A DNA stretch of 64,000 nt from Sanguinoderma infundibulare (lineage: Eukaryota > Basidiomycota > Agaricomycetes > Polyporales > Polyporaceae), in assembly GCA_032821775.1 (NCBI GenBank), contig JAVLRN010000011.1, forward strand, positions 992,001 through 1,056,000, in the 5' to 3' direction. Made by a program: the position numbers and the translations under genes. The notes beneath the pieces were generated by a model, which saw only the letters and a list, made by a program, of their open reading frames with translations, searched no databases and was not told where the DNA came from. Shown here piece by piece: positions 11,065-23,673 of this stretch. Position 1 is the stretch's first letter. Every line of letters begins with the position of its first letter.

Positions 11065-13433
11065 TCAAGGAATCCGCCACATCGCAATCCCAGCCCTCTC
11101 CTTATCGACCTCGTCCTTCACCGCCTTGCTCGCCCCGCTCCTCACAGCAGCAGCAACGAGCACCTCCACCGCATCCTTCACCGCATCCCTCTTCTCCTCC
11201 TCGTCCGCCTTCCCATCCCCATCTCCAACGTCCGCCGCCTCCCCCGCGCCAGCGCCCTGAAGCTGTCCGTCCTTCCCCGCCAGCACGACCCGCTCCCAAT
11301 CCACGCACAAATCCAAATACTCGAACAGCACGCCGACGATCCCCTCGAACCGCCCGTCCTTGCTCTTCTCTCCCTCGCCCTCGGCGGGCAGCTGGACCTT
11401 CCAGAGCTGCTCGAGTGTGAGCGTGTCCCACGCGAGGAGCGGCGCGCCGAGCTTCGCGGGCACGACGACCGCCGGGCAGCCGTTCAGGAGCCCGTACTGG
11501 ATCACGCTCTCGCTCGGCCGCTGCGACGACGTCCAGAGCCCCGCCCGGTGCGGTTTCAGGCCGATCACGACCACGACGATCCGCCGCGGCTGAGGCGGCG
11601 CGGGGAGTGGTGCGAGCGCGGGCTGCGGTTCGGGGGAGGGCGTGCGCGAGCGGGCAAAGGTCTGGGAGAGGCTGGGCAGGCGCAGCGACTTGGAGAGCGA
11701 GTGGGAGAGCGAGTGGGCGCGGCTTGATGGCGATGGCGATGGCGGGTGCTCCGAGCTGGTCGGGCTGGCGGGGGCGGGCGGAGGGGGCGGCGGTGCCTTT
11801 GCAAAGGAGATCACTTGTGCAGATTCCGCGAGCAGGGTCTCGCCGAGTTTGTAGTCGCCTGTGTGCAAAGATGTTAGTTCCGCGATGCAGAAAGCAAGAT
11901 CGTCAGCTATCTGCCCGGCGGTCCCAAGGCGACGAGGGCGTCGGACGAGGGGGTTGAGACGGTAGGCAAACGGTGCATGTACCTGAGAGGAACGGTCCGT
12001 GGCAGAACACGATGTCGGGCTTGACGGAACGCGGGATGGCGGGTTTGCGGCCTGAGGCGAAGAGATAGGGCGAGAACCAGCCCTTCTCGATGGAGAGATA
12101 GTCCATGACGCTCGAGAACAAGGAATTGTCTCTAGAAACGAAACGGTGTCGAGTCAGCAGTCAGCATCTGTGCAGCCCCATCATTTGCACTTTGAATAGG
12201 CGAAGCGCAACATTGACGGTTCTCGTTCTCGTGTCCTGGTTACTCAGGAGGAGGCAGAGTTCAGGTTCCAGAGCCTGAAGCTCAAGACCCGTGCCCTGGA
12301 GCCAGACCCACGAGGACAGGAACTCACTTGTGGATCCCGCTGCGGTAGAACCCTAGCGATGCGTCCTCGGGGATGTGCTTGTACTTTAGGGTGATGGTCA
12401 TGACCTTGACCCCGGTCGTCTGGAGCCTGCTGGAGTGGATAGGCACGATCTTGTGAATGGCGCCGTCCAAGATGAGGTCGTTGGCGGCCTTGGCGGAGAG
12501 GTCGAAGCCGACGTGCACGCCCATCTCGACGAGGATCGTATCACCAAACGTCGACACGACGACATCCGATACAGGGCCCATGACGGGTGCGGCGACTGCC
12601 GCGACGCCGCCCTGTTCCACGTGCGATGGATATTTGTGTGTCCGTGTGTTGGCGTGGTTTGGGACGCGAGTGTGCGTAACCACGGCGTGCATTGACAACA
12701 CAGGAACAAGGAACGACAGGGTCGAGGTCAATGTTGGAGAACCGAGGGCACATGGCAAGGGTCAAAGCGCGATTTTCGTCACGGTTGCGGTGCGACGATA
12801 ACGGGGATAGGATTTTAGGAAGCATACGTGCAAAGTCAGCGGTGGCGATCGGTAGAGAAAGACATGCAAGTGCCATACCGTCGCAGCAATGATCGTGTGC
12901 ACGGCGAGGTCCCTGAAACGGATGCAAGGTAGGAGGAGCGGGGACGAATCGCCCCACTAAGTCCGCCACCACGAGGCGCACCAAGCCACATTGGCCAAGG
13001 TCGGCGTTTTGGAGAGGTTACGGGTGCGCATCGGGACGCGACAAGTCAGCTAATGAGCCGCGATCGTCAGAAGGCGCAACTCACCGGCGAGAGGCATACG
13101 ATGTTCGTCCCAGACGCTTTGAGGGTCTCCCAAGAAGACCGCACGATCCGCCCGGTCATGGACTGGCGGCGCCCATCGCCGCCGACCGCAGGCAGCCGCG
13201 CAAAGGATGCGTGCGTGGCGTGCAAGGAGCCATACGCGACGAGTGACGAGTCCGAGCAGACGGGCAGAAAACCATATGGGCCGTTAGGCGATCGTGGCCT
13301 GCGGCCAAAAAAACAGAGACAAACCACATACCCCCACGAGCTTGCGCACGATCCACGGCGCCGTCTTCTCCGTCTCCGCCTCCGGCACCGAGTTCGGGTC
13401 GATGGGGCCCAGCGGGGACACGCTCGTGCTCAT
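11065..13433 (-). CDS. Unrecognised multi-exon protein
   Basis: I do not recognise the family. Three 3' exons are well supported by clean splicing: 12611-12329 (VVVSTFGDTILVEMGVHVGF to LGFYRSGIHK), 12131-11983 (DNSLFSSVMDYLSIEKGWFS to DIVFCHGPFLSG) and 11858-11065 (DYKLGETLLAESAQVISFAK, a Pro/Ser linker, then RRIVVVVIGLKPHRAGLWTS and VGVLFEYLDLCVDWERVVL, ending AMWRIP). The likely start is MSTSVSPLGPIDPNSVPEAE at 13433, ending at a GTATGT donor near KLVG. The exons between 13330 and 12611 are unresolved; a short frame DLAVHTIIAAT near 12920-12888 is one candidate. The C-terminal exon is Ala/Glu/Lys-rich at its end. No signal peptide or clear transmembrane pattern is visible. The exon set argues for a real conserved gene, but function is unknown. 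Confidence 0.6.
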
Positions 13434-14494
13434 CGTCCTGCTCGCCGTTCTTGCAAGAACTCACTTGGCGGCCTTGGCGGGCGTGACGGTGCAAACAACT
13501 CTTGCTCCCACCGGCCAGCGTCTCGCCTATGGATACGCCACCGCGAAGGCCGCAACAGCCGCATCCGACCTCAGCGCGGTGCACGCATTCGCTGTGCCGA
13601 ATCTGGATAGTCGCCGGTTCTATCATGATAGGAACCCCTCGAACCACCCGTGTCCCGCCTTCCGTGCGCGTGGACGCGGAGATTTTCATGCAGCGGACCC
13701 CTGTGGGCAACCTGTGGGGCCATCCACGTCCGGAGCTGCACGTTGCGGCAGTACAAGGACAAGTGGCAACTTGCTATCGACGGTCCACTTCCCATCCCAG
13801 CGCCTATCCAACACAGATGGGACAGACATCCAAGAGCGCAGTAGCCATCTGAAAATTTCAGTTCCAAGAATGCATACGATATTTTCGGCGGACCCCATCC
13901 CAGTGGCATCGTCACGGTCTCGAAAGTCTCTACATAATGTATGAGGGCATGTGAAATAGCATGATTTTACAGGCACGCGCAGACCTGCGCCAATTCACCT
14001 CCAAAACATAGCCCAACCGTTTCACATTGCCAACAAAATGATGCCTTTAGAGCTGGGGAAAGTTCGTGATCGGACAAGCAAGTTTCAAACATACAGCGGC
14101 AACATCAACCCAAGTTTGTCATCACTTCTTCGACCAGTGCGTTCCTCCCACTTGCCCGAAACCAAACGTACAACATTCACTACAACGGGCGCGTTGAGGC
14201 CCAAACATACACTACCGCCTGCCCTAGCGCCGACGTCTGCATCAACGCAGCACTGCACAATCGCCATCACCTCCTGCTCGGCAAGCCCGTCTAGAACGAG
14301 CGTGCCTTGGCTCGAGCAGCTCTGCCCAGCCTCTATCTGACCTAACCTCTGTGCAAGGGCCGTTGAGGATCCCATCTACTTGGTCCTTGGATTTTCCGAA
14401 ACGAGAGAGAAGGCGCGTTGAGGCCGTATGCGTCTGCGTAGCAGTTGAATAAGTTACGCCCAGACGACTAACCAGTCCATGTCCGGTGGGCCGC
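13434..14494. other. Intergenic region without a supported gene
   Basis: Reading frames occur on both strands, the longest plus-strand one at 13294-13944, but none shows domains or clean splice-linked continuation. The right part probably includes the 3' UTR of the SAH hydrolase gene and the left part the promoter of the unknown minus-strand gene. Confidence 0.4.
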
Positions 14495-16348
14495 TTAGTA
14501 GCGGTAGTGCGACGGCTTGTACGGGCCGTTGACAGGGATGTCGAGGTACGACGACTGCTCGGCGGTGAGCGTCGTCAGCTTGACGTTGAGCTGGGCAAGA
14601 TGCGCCCGTGCGACTTCCTCGTCGAGCTCCTTAGGCAACATGTGGACGCCGAGCTCAAACTTGCCGGGGTTCGTCCAGAGTGCAATCTGGGCTAGAACCT
14701 GGTTCGCGAACGAGCAAGACATGACGAAGGAAGGGTGACCGGTCGCACAGCTATGAGGGATCATCACTGATTAGTCCACCGAAACATATCAGAGCCAAGG
14801 GCTTCCATACCCCAGGTTGACAAGACGGCCCTCAGCGAGGAGGATGATATGGCGACCGGAGGCCATCGTGTAGCGGTCAACCTGAGGCTTGATGTTGACG
14901 ACCTGAACTGCGTTCTTCTTGAGCCACGCAACATCGATCTCGACATCGAAATGTCCAATGCTGGAACAAACGTCAGATCACGGCCAACATTCAAGTATTT
15001 GAGATAGGACTCACTTGGACACGATAGCGTCCTCGGGCATGGCTTCAAAGTGCTTCGCGGTGATGATGTCCCGGTTACCGGTGGTGGTGACGAAGACGTT
15101 GCCGCGCGGAGCAGCCTCCTCCATGGTCGTGACCTCGTAACCAGCCATCGCGGCTTGAAGGGCGTTGATGGGGTCGATCTCGGTGATGATGACGCGAGCA
15201 CCGTACGAGCGAAGAGATTCGGCGCACTAAAGACACATTAAATCGGACCGGAGACTGAGCAATCAATATCACTTACGCCCTTGCCAACGTCCCCGAAACC
15301 GGCAACAACTGCGACCTTGCCAGCGAGCATGACATCGGTCGCGCGCTTGATACCATCGACGAGCGACTCGCGGCAGCCGTAGTAGTTGTCGAACTTGGAC
15401 TTAGTGACAGAGTCATTGACGTTGATCGCGGGCACCTTGAGCTTGCCATCGCGGAACATCTTGTAGAGGTGATGCACACCGGTGGTGGTTTCCTCCGATA
15501 GACCGCGAATACCTGCGATTATCATGTGAGATGTTACTTCCAGGCACTCAGGAATCAAATATCTTAGCGGACCAGCGAGGTATTGAGGGTACTTGTCGTG
15601 AACGAGGGTAGTGAGGTCACCACCATCGTCGAGGATCATGTTGAGAGGCTGACCACCAGGGAAGGCCGCGAGTGACTGCTCGATGCACCAGAGGTATTCC
15701 TCCTCAGTCTCACCCTTCCAGGCGAAAACGGGAACGCCGGTAGCAGCGATGCTAGGTGACCATATCATTAAGTGAATTGATGTCAACGAGACGAGGCAAC
15801 AACGTACGCAGCAGCGGCGTGGTCCTGAGTCGAGAAGATGTTCTGCAGGATGATCGATGGTCAATGATGTGGTATGTTTCGCCTGGAGGTGGGAACTCAC
15901 GCAAGACGACCAGGTGACCTCAGCACCGAGAGCGGTCAAAGTTTCGATAAGGACGGCAGTCTGGATGGTCCTATGCGGCATAGGTTCAGACTTCAAACTG
16001 CAAGCGATCAGAGGGGGCTCACATATGAAGACATCCAGCGATACGAGCACCCTTCAAGGGCTGCTGAGCGCCGTACTATGATATTGAATATCATCAGCAC
16101 GATATCGATTGTGGGCACCGAAATGGTCAAAATCGCACCTTCTGACGCATATACATGAGACCGGGCATCTCATGCTGGTATCATCGGTTGCTCATAAGCA
16201 CTGAAGCTGGATGCAGACGGTAGAGCACAAACCTCAGCGATCTCGATCTCCTTGCGACCGAACGCAGCGAGAGAGACATCTGTAGGCTCCATGAGAGATC
16301 GAGCTTCGTCCAGGATTCAGCCTACGCACCAGCAACCTTGAAGACCAT
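14495..16348 (-). CDS. SAH1: S-adenosylhomocysteine hydrolase (adenosylhomocysteinase)
   Basis: Cytosolic NAD-dependent enzyme that reversibly cleaves S-adenosyl-L-homocysteine to adenosine and homocysteine, relieving product inhibition of methyltransferases. The first exon is only MVFKVAD (ATG at 16348-16346); the next gives [15 protein letters not shown]. Later exons carry [32 protein letters not shown] (substrate-binding region), AFAWKGE-type [67 protein letters not shown] (active-site Lys and Asn region), the NAD loop [12 protein letters not shown], and the family C-terminus [10 protein letters not shown]. At least nine short introns. The length is normal for a eukaryotic enzyme (about 430 residues) and no defect is seen. 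It is functionally linked to SAM-dependent methylation in general rather than to its direct neighbours. Confidence 0.97.
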
Positions 16349-16490
16349 CGTGCTCAACAGAAAGGGTCGGTGATTGAGTCTGGAAAAAAAGTGGAAGAGG
16401 GACGAAGGAGAGGAGGGCGGGAGGCCGCGAGTTTTATTGAACGAAAATCGTGCGAGGATCTAATCGCACGCGACATACACGTTTATCCCA

Positions 16491-17011
16491 ATGGCACATG
16501 CTTCTCCGGCCGCCTCCTCGTCCTTGTCCTCTCCTCATGGCTCCGCCGACCGACTGAGCTCGTCGAATACTCGTTTCGCACCGCCTCCTGCGTGCAGCAT
16601 GCCCAATCCGCCGGACAACGTCCCCCCTCGCGAGCAATGTCGCCTTGCAGAAATTCTCCAGTACAAATGTGACGCCGAGCGCGCCGATGACGGACGCGCG
16701 CAGGTACATTGTCTGCCTGTCCTGCGGATATTCAGAATGTATGTGCCCTATTCTCGCTAACAGTGAATTTCCGTGCTGACGCTGCCTGCAAAGTTGTCAG
16801 AATCGCCCTGCGGTCGAGATGACGAGGTTCGTCGACGTGGACCTCGAGACCGGGGCCGTCCATATTCCCGCACAGTCAAGGTTGGCTCATAGCTGACTCC
16901 CACAATCATTCGTGCTCACTTTATTTGCTATCTTCTAGTCAAGTGCTTCCCAAGGGCAAGCCATGGCGGGATGTGGTGCGGTACGAAGACGCGGAGGGCA
17001 CCGAGCTGTAG
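16491..17011 (+). CDS. SOM1: Som1-like mitochondrial inner-membrane peptidase subunit
   Basis: Likely small subunit of the mitochondrial inner-membrane peptidase (IMP) complex, which trims sorting signals of imported and mitochondrially made proteins (family knowledge). Start ATG at 16491. Three exons: 16491 to about 16738, about 16800-16880, and about 16939 to the TAG at 17009-17011. Splicing gives an N-terminal Ser/Pro-rich part, then CRLAEILQYKCDAE, VHCLPVLRIFR, ICQNRPAVEMTRFVDVDLET and the tail QVLPKGKPWRDVVRYEDAEG TEL. The spacing of conserved cysteines with LQY and R(I)F followed by a VE.T segment matches Som1 proteins of filamentous fungi. It is divergently transcribed from SAH hydrolase with under 150 bp between start codons, so the two may share a promoter. 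Assignment rests on a short motif pattern. Confidence 0.7.
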
Positions 17012-19729
17012 GACGGCGACATGTGAGTATTCACTCACTGTCCCTCAGCCTAGGCTCTTTCCTGTGTCACTGTCAATGTTTGGCGTTCGCGTCTTCGTGC
17101 ATCGTCCATCACGTCGCGTTGAGTACCATCTCCGCTACATGGAGCGCAGGCTGTTCCTCAGGCCACAGCTCGCCGCGTCTCCCTCGGGCGCCGATCGCGG
17201 GGTGCTCTCGGTGATTCTAATTCAAGCTGTCCCACAGTGCTGCGAACTACAGATATTGACTCTGAATCCCGCAGCGCCTCGTAGTTAAGTGGGCAACACA
17301 TGCATAGATCTACAGCGTATATTGCGCATTCCTTGTTCGATGGAGCTGACACGCGTATATTTGAAGGGGGAAATTGAAAGAAGGCACATCCAACGGACTC
17401 TTTTGTGCACCTTCGCGCGAATGAATGTCTGCCTTGAATGTCATGACTTCATGATGCATGCCACAATTGGCTGGTCACAACTCGGATCCGCGGGATAAAT
17501 GAGGGCGGTCGTACAGTTCATCGCATGGCTTCTGCGCCGCTTGAGCCGCAGGTTTGGATGGCATGCCGTCGAAGGTGCCGATCCAGCATCCGCGCTTTCG
17601 TGCGAAATTACGCGCCGATCGGGCGACGGCTGACGGGACGGGAGGGCGGTCGCGACTGCATCGGTGCGGTCGTATGTTGCGATCCGCCGTGATGGAATCG
17701 TCCTCTGTCCCGACGCCGAGGGACGCACTGTGGCCGCATCGAGCACGACGCATTGTGTGTCTCCATCTTCTCGACTTCTTCCGTTGCTTCTGGCCTCCTT
17801 TGTGTCTTCATGATGGTCCTGTAGATCAGCTGTGCTTGTTGCCACTCTAATATCGCCGAGAGGCACCACGTACCCATTTCCTTATGTCGTGCTTCGTAGA
17901 ATGGGACTTGCATATCACAGCCTGTTGGTCATGGATCCTCTCTGGTCGATTCTTCGGGCAGTATTTATGATCAATGGCTGATCGCTCTTGGTTGTATGAA
18001 TAACAACCCTGCTTTCGCCTGGGGAGACGAATCTCCGTCTCAGAATTGGCAGCTGATTGCGTCGTCATTTGAGCTGTCGATCCCATCGATATATCATTGA
18101 TGCGCTGTGAAGAAGTCGACCCTGTCGTTAACGAACTACTCGACCGTCAACTGCATGCCACAGCGACTCGTCCTGAGGTCTGAGCGATAGTCACACACTC
18201 CTGTGGCCATTAAGAACATTTCCGTACCATTTCGGACCATAGGGGTTTCCGGTTGGACGCGTCGCGACACCCATCGTAACATCATACTTCTTTTCCACCT
18301 CCCAACTTGGCTCTCGGGCTACGCGGCGGCGAGTTACAATGAGCGACGCTTCCCCCACATATGGAGCTCGTTCAAGCCGCCGCTTCTTCACCGGTCGGCC
18401 ACATGTGGGCCCCGCCCCCGACCTGAGATGAGATACTGACCCTGGGCAAGCTCGCGCACTTAGGCGTTTATCCCCGCGCGGTAACCAAAGGCTTGAACAT
18501 GACGCAATGATAATGATCAACATGCGGATCAATCCCACGGCCTTCGATTCGGCTGCAAGGCAGACGCAGCATAGTTCGTTTTGTCATTTGGATGCCTAGG
18601 TACTGGCTTGGCGGCCTCTCGGTTCGATGCCGTACGTGACTAACCGCCGGCAGTCTGTCCAAAACGTTGCGTGGCTGGGAAGCGCGCCGGCGGATGTGAT
18701 GATGATGATAATGGGCGCTGGGAAGAGTCTCTTGATGAGAGGAGTTTGGCCGACCGGCGACTTTGGAGTGCCATGCAGTGCGTGGTCTACACCACTCGGT
18801 GCTTCTCCGAGACGTAAATTAAGAGCAGGCACGCGTATGATAGACACTCGGTTTACGTTTGGCCGCAGACGTTGTGAGCGCAGGATGCGTGGGCACAGCC
18901 CAAGAACAGCTCTGTTGAGATGGTGTCCGGCTGAGGACGTACGGGACACGTGATAGATGATCAGTAACCAACGCTATGCTCCAGGGTTTCCCAGTGCGCT
19001 GCCTTGCACGCACAACACGCTCCCGAATGACGACTTGTCTCGGAAACAACCACACTCGGACCCTGGATGCTGCCTGCCAAACTCGTCCGTTAAGTTTGGC
19101 GGTGCCCCTGTTTACCATGAGAACCGTGCAAGATGCATGTTGAGATCCTTCGCCCATGCTGTCGTATGTACTTACTATCAAGCCGCACGCGTGTGTCAAC
19201 TTCTGATTAAGATGCCTTACAACCAAGGTCTTGCTGTGGTCTCCGCTCTCGGATTGGAGGAGGCGGTCCACGTCGGCTGGATTCGTGCCCGGCATTCCCC
19301 AGGCCCTGCGATTTCGGTCCAGAGGGTCCTCCCGCTCTCGAGGATCGACGCCCCTCGCGACATTTGATCATCTCCCCAACAACGCCGATGGTGAGTAGCT
19401 TGAGTCCCAGAATCGGTTCACTAGCGTCACCCCGCCCTCAGTGCACTGAACACAGCCACGCCAGTTCGCGTTTCGAGCTTATAACTGCCATCCTCGCCGC
19501 TGCTGCTCCGCCACTCAACTCCCGAGTCGAGTTCTTCCCCAAGTTGGCTACATATCTTCCGTCGCCGCCCGCCTCTCCCTCCCTTCCTCCCTCGGCTTCG
19601 ACGCCTTTCGCCTATCCTTCAAGCCCTGCACGTCTCGTGTGCCCCAGTCCTTCTTTAGTAGCTCGTGTCTGTCGCGTTCACAAAACGCCTTACCATACCC
19701 TCGGAAAGCGCCAGTCCACTCTATTCAAA
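17012..19729. other. Gene-poor 2.7 kb stretch
   Basis: No gene is firmly supported. Weak minus-strand frames run from 18086 to 17475 (segments such as LIYRTIMKTQRRPEATEEV and GCWIGTFDGMPSKPAAQAAQ) but lack a recognisable domain and a convincing exon chain. From about 19370 to 19729 the plus strand is C/T-rich (TCGCCGCCCGCCTCTCCCTC and similar), as expected of a strong promoter and 5' leader of the next gene. Confidence 0.4.
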
Positions 19730-20981
19730 ATGTCGCAGGGTCCCTACGCAACGTGGCAATCCAGCGTCAAGTCCGAGCACGACCAATTCTCGGGAAACCC
19801 CCAAACATCCATGACAGCATCCCGCCGGAGCGGGAGCGCGGACCAACAACAGGCTGCGTCCTACGGATATGGCGGCTACCCCCAGGTATATGAATCGAGC
19901 GCGTTCCGTTGCGGCTGCCGCTTACCCTCTGCTTGCTTCATAGCAGGGCGACGCGCACCGTGGCCTTCAGTCGCGCACCGGGATGCGCGGACACTCCAGC
20001 TCAACCTCAAGCCTCTCGGGTGCAATGGGCGATGCGCACATTGGCGTTCAGCACCGCCAGTCTGTTACCCCTCCCTCTGGACTCGCGTCTTCGTCTTGGA
20101 CGTCATCACCGACCTCTGCCACGATGTCCGGCGCACCGTTCATGAACGTGCCCGATGATATGTCATATCTCACGTCTGTTGCGGCTAGCCCGTCTGGGGC
20201 GTTCGGGTCGTTCAACGCGTACAACATGTACGCGTCCCCCGAGGCCTCCCCCGGAATCCCCTCTCCGGCCTACGGCGAGCAGTTTGCGTATCAGCAGAGC
20301 AGGGCCGCGTCCTCCGCTGCCTCCTCCGCAATGGTCATGTCGCCCTCTGCGACCCCCGCCCCCTCGCGCCATAGCCACTCTCCTCACAGCAAGGACGAGG
20401 AGATCCACCGACTCCAGCAGCGCATCCGCGAACTCGAGCTCGTCGCCGATTCCTCCCGGCGACGGATCCGCGAGCTCGAGACCGAGGTCTCGCGCGGAGT
20501 CTACCCCGGCGGCCTCCCCTCCCCTCTCCCCACCCCTGCTCCGCCTCCCACGTTCAACGAAGAGTGGCGTGCGCGGACCGAAGCACGCGTCAAGCTGTTC
20601 TGCTCTCTCAACCGCGCCGGCAACGCCCTCTGCGCGTGGCACGACTCTCGGCGGGAGCGGAGGGTGTACCCTCCGCGGATGGCGCCGCCCGGCTATCTCA
20701 ACTGCGGCTGCACGTTCGAGGAGGCGCTCTTCGAGGAGAGCCTCTCGCGTCACGGTGTAGGGAGCTACCTCCCCGGGGAGAACGTCCGCATGGACCCCGC
20801 GCTGCGGAACCCGCTTCTCAAGCTGCTCCAGCAGCGGTATGCGTATCGCGACGGGGACTTCGAGCGCAGTCCTGTCACAGGCAACTGGACCGAAGGCGAG
20901 GGCTCAAATCAATGGGAGCAGAAGGTCGCGTCCGGCGCGACGTACTCGAGGCGGAACCGCACTGAGTTGGAACGCCGGTAA
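19730..20981 (+). CDS. Unrecognised protein with coiled coil and Cys-containing C-terminal domain
   Basis: Two exons, 19730-19885 and 19947-20981, encode about 396 residues starting MSQGPYATWQSSVKSE. The first half is Ser/Ala/Pro-rich and probably disordered. A heptad-like segment KDEEIHRLQQRIRELELVAD and IRELETEVSRG (about residues 220-260) predicts a coiled coil. After a Pro-rich linker comes a compact domain, EEWRARTEARVKLFCSLNRA, NALCAWHDSRRERRVYPPRM, PPGYLNCGCTFEEALFEESL, HGVGSYLPGENVRMDPALRN, LLKLLQQRYAYRDGDFER, with several Cys/His residues that could bind metal. I believe similar uncharacterised proteins occur widely in basidiomycetes, but I cannot name the family. A long C/T-rich leader precedes it, suggesting good expression. 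Intact, no frameshift seen. Confidence 0.85.
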
Positions 20982-21943
20982 AAACGGGATGCCCCCCACG
21001 CGCACGCACTTCTTGGCTATTCCTCGTGGTCGACACCACGCCTCACACTCGCTACACAACATACCACCGTACATACATCCACATACTAACTCGCATTGCT
21101 ACTCGTGAGTCGCGCATTCTGCTCGCATCGCTCATCGCTCTTCTTGTTCTCTCTCGTCGAATGCTCTCGAACAGTCGTCCTCCTAATTATTTCGCCCCGC
21201 CGCGCCGGTGCCCTTTGCTTTCATTCCTTTCCTTTCCTCTCCTTCGCGCTCGCCCTTCTTCCCCTCTTAATCGTATATTCATTGGACGCACAGCATTCGA
21301 TCTTGGTCTCTTCTCAGTCTCGGATTCCCGCCTCGCTGTCCATCATCTTGTGTATCCGTATACCACGATCCGTGCATTGACCGTTAGATGCACCCGGTCT
21401 GCTCAGTTACCCCATTCCACTGTATCTTTAGACGTGCGTCGCACTATAGATCACATCGCATCACGCATCCGCATCCATCGCTTGTTGTACCTACCACATT
21501 GTACGTTACATACCGGACAACCTAATGCACATATCTATTGTAGCTCTAACCTTACGGAGTGCCGAAGCCACGGGTCGACGGACTGTGCGAGCCCCACCAC
21601 CGCATGAGGCGAACGGTCGCAACGGGCCCTTAGTGGCGTCCCGCTTGGCGAGCTGCGTACATCAGGGAACAGTGCGCACGGAGCGGCAGCGCAAGGGCAA
21701 GTTCTTTCGCAACCGACAGGCCGTGACGGGGCATCAATTGCGCAGGTCTTCTCGGAACAGGTTGCCATGTGTCGAGAACTCGCGGCCGAACGACGATCAC
21801 GCACGCGATGCAGAACCTCTGCGCCGCGGGGTTATCAGAGCGGGGAGTTTTCAGTAGATTGGGTTCCAATCTTGGGTGCGTGGTGCACGTGGGCCCTCGG
21901 CGAACACGGACATCGTACATGGTAGCGCACATGCGCACACAAT
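20982..21943. other. Convergent intergenic region
   Basis: Pyrimidine-rich sequence after the stop at 20981 is probably 3' UTR. No exon with domain content is seen on either strand. Confidence 0.4.
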
Positions 21944-23434
21944 TTACAGTGACGCCTTGGCGTAGGAGTAGGCTCCACCCTTCTCGAGTGCCTGGAAAGA
22001 GCAGTGTGAGGAACGACCGTCTCGGCGTCCCGGCGAGTCCATGCTCGGACACTTACCCGCTTGTACGCTGGCCTGCGGGTATGCTCGATTAGCGACATGT
22101 GCACCCCAGATAGGACTGGACCAGAAGTGCGTACCGTGCCTGTACGCGTTTGACGTACTCGATGGTCTTCGGGCCAAGCGCGCTCTTCTCCTCGGTGGCC
22201 CATGCCTCGAGGCAGAAAACCATCATGTAGTCGGCGGAGGTCGGCTCTGTGCCTCCGGCAAACCAGCCATCGGTCTTGGAGAGATGGTCCTCGATCTTGT
22301 CATAATTGTGGGATCAGCACGCCGCCATACATGCGTAGGGAAGGAAGCAGTTCGAATATTCTCGGGCCTGCCTCAGGTAAGCACTGGGCCCCAAGTATGG
22401 GGAGGAATACGATCACGGGTCAAGGTTAGGCACACCCGACGAACATATCCGTACCGTAGCGCGTTGTCTCCTGGTCGCCTAATCTCACATCTCAAAGCAC
22501 GGGTTACTCGTGCATGTATTTGTCAGGGTAAGGCAGGGGGTAAGGTTTAAATGACCACGGGTATACTCTCATGTTCGTCCGTAAAGATGGCGTTGTCAAT
22601 TGGAAGCGACTAGGTGCACTCACCAGCTTGGCATGGGTCTTCAGGCGCGGTTCCACCAGCACCGCAGACACTTTGCTGAAGACGCCCTTGAGAAGCGGAC
22701 GGAGGAGGAATGGCGAGCGCTCCGGGATGAGCCTGAAGATGAACTTGTTGACGAGCATCGGCATGAGCGACCCCTCCGAATAGTGCGTGTCTGCGTAACT
22801 CTGTCAACACGCAGCACACGAGGCTGTAAAACAGGAACGCATTCACAGTACGTGTTGTCAAGCCAGCCTGATTCTGGCGGCTGGGCACGACCATTGCCGT
22901 ACTTCCTAATGATGTATTCTGCGCAGTCGCGTAAGTTGGATGATCATCATGTACAGCAAGTGTAAGCGTAAGTGGTAGGAGTATTATTCAGATTGCAAGG
23001 TCCAAGTCGGAGCGCTCGTCGGAGCGTCTTGCTCCGACGAGAGCAACGAACTGGCACTTGTTCCGAAGGAGTTACGCACCTATAATGGCTCCGCTTTCTG
23101 CCAAGGTGAGGTCACCATCAGTAATGACCGGTGCATTTCCCAACGGCCAGGCCGTATTGAGCTCTGGGGGCGCTGCTCCCTCAGCGGTGCGCTGGTATTT
23201 CTTAATTTCGTAAGGAACTTCGAGCTCCTCCTGTGAGCGCCGAAGGAGGGTATCAGGAGACGTCGAGATGGCCACAGTGATGAACATGAGTATGTCAGCG
23301 TTCGAAGGACATGGGAAGCTAAACCCCGTACGGACCAGAAGCCAAAGGATCCGCTGCGACCGGGAGTTGTTCAGGTGATGAACGACGAGCTTCGGAGGGC
23401 CGACCTCCGTGCTGCTTGTAACCGGTGCGTCCAT
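21944..23434 (-). CDS. Glutathione S-transferase (Gtt1-like)
   Basis: Cytosolic transferase that conjugates glutathione to electrophiles or acts as a peroxidase (family knowledge). Start MDAPVTSSTEVGPPKLVVHH at 23434. The thioredoxin-like domain reads LNNSRSQRILWLL, EELEVPYEIKKYQRT after an intron starting GTCCGT, then NAPVITDGDLTLAESGAII (ES contact to glutathione). Subsequent exons give YIIRKYGNGRAQPPESGWLD, YADTHYSEGSLMPMLVNKFI, SVMP-like PFLLRPLLKGVFSKVSAVLV, IEDHLSKTDGWFAGGTEPTS, ADYMMVFCLEAWATEEKSAL and the end RALEKGGAYSYAKASL. The order and the Ser-type N-terminal motif fit yeast Gtt1-like enzymes, about 230-250 residues. At least five introns. No truncation seen. The substrate is not predictable. 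Confidence 0.9.
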
Positions 23435-23673
23435 AGCGGTCGTGGTTCGTAGACAAGGAGTGTGGCATGGTCATGGTAGACGGCACGGGTATCATCGACC
23501 ATGGACTTCCGTGAGAGTCGGTCCCACTCGGGCGCTTCCATGGGGGCGTCAATGGTGCAGCCGCGGCACCATGCATTGCCCATCGTTGGCAGCTCCCACC
23601 ACTCCGGCCCAAGGCATATCGCGCTCTTCGTAGACTCCCGTCGTTCGCGCTTCAGAAGGCACAGGCTGCTTCG

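Noticed and set aside
13053..13944. Plus-strand frames of 185-216 codons
   Set aside because: They overlap the probable first exon region of the minus-strand unknown gene and show no domain content.
17475..18086. Chain of minus-strand frames possibly forming a small gene
   Set aside because: Junctions are weak and no domain is seen, so it was kept only as a remark in the gap entry.
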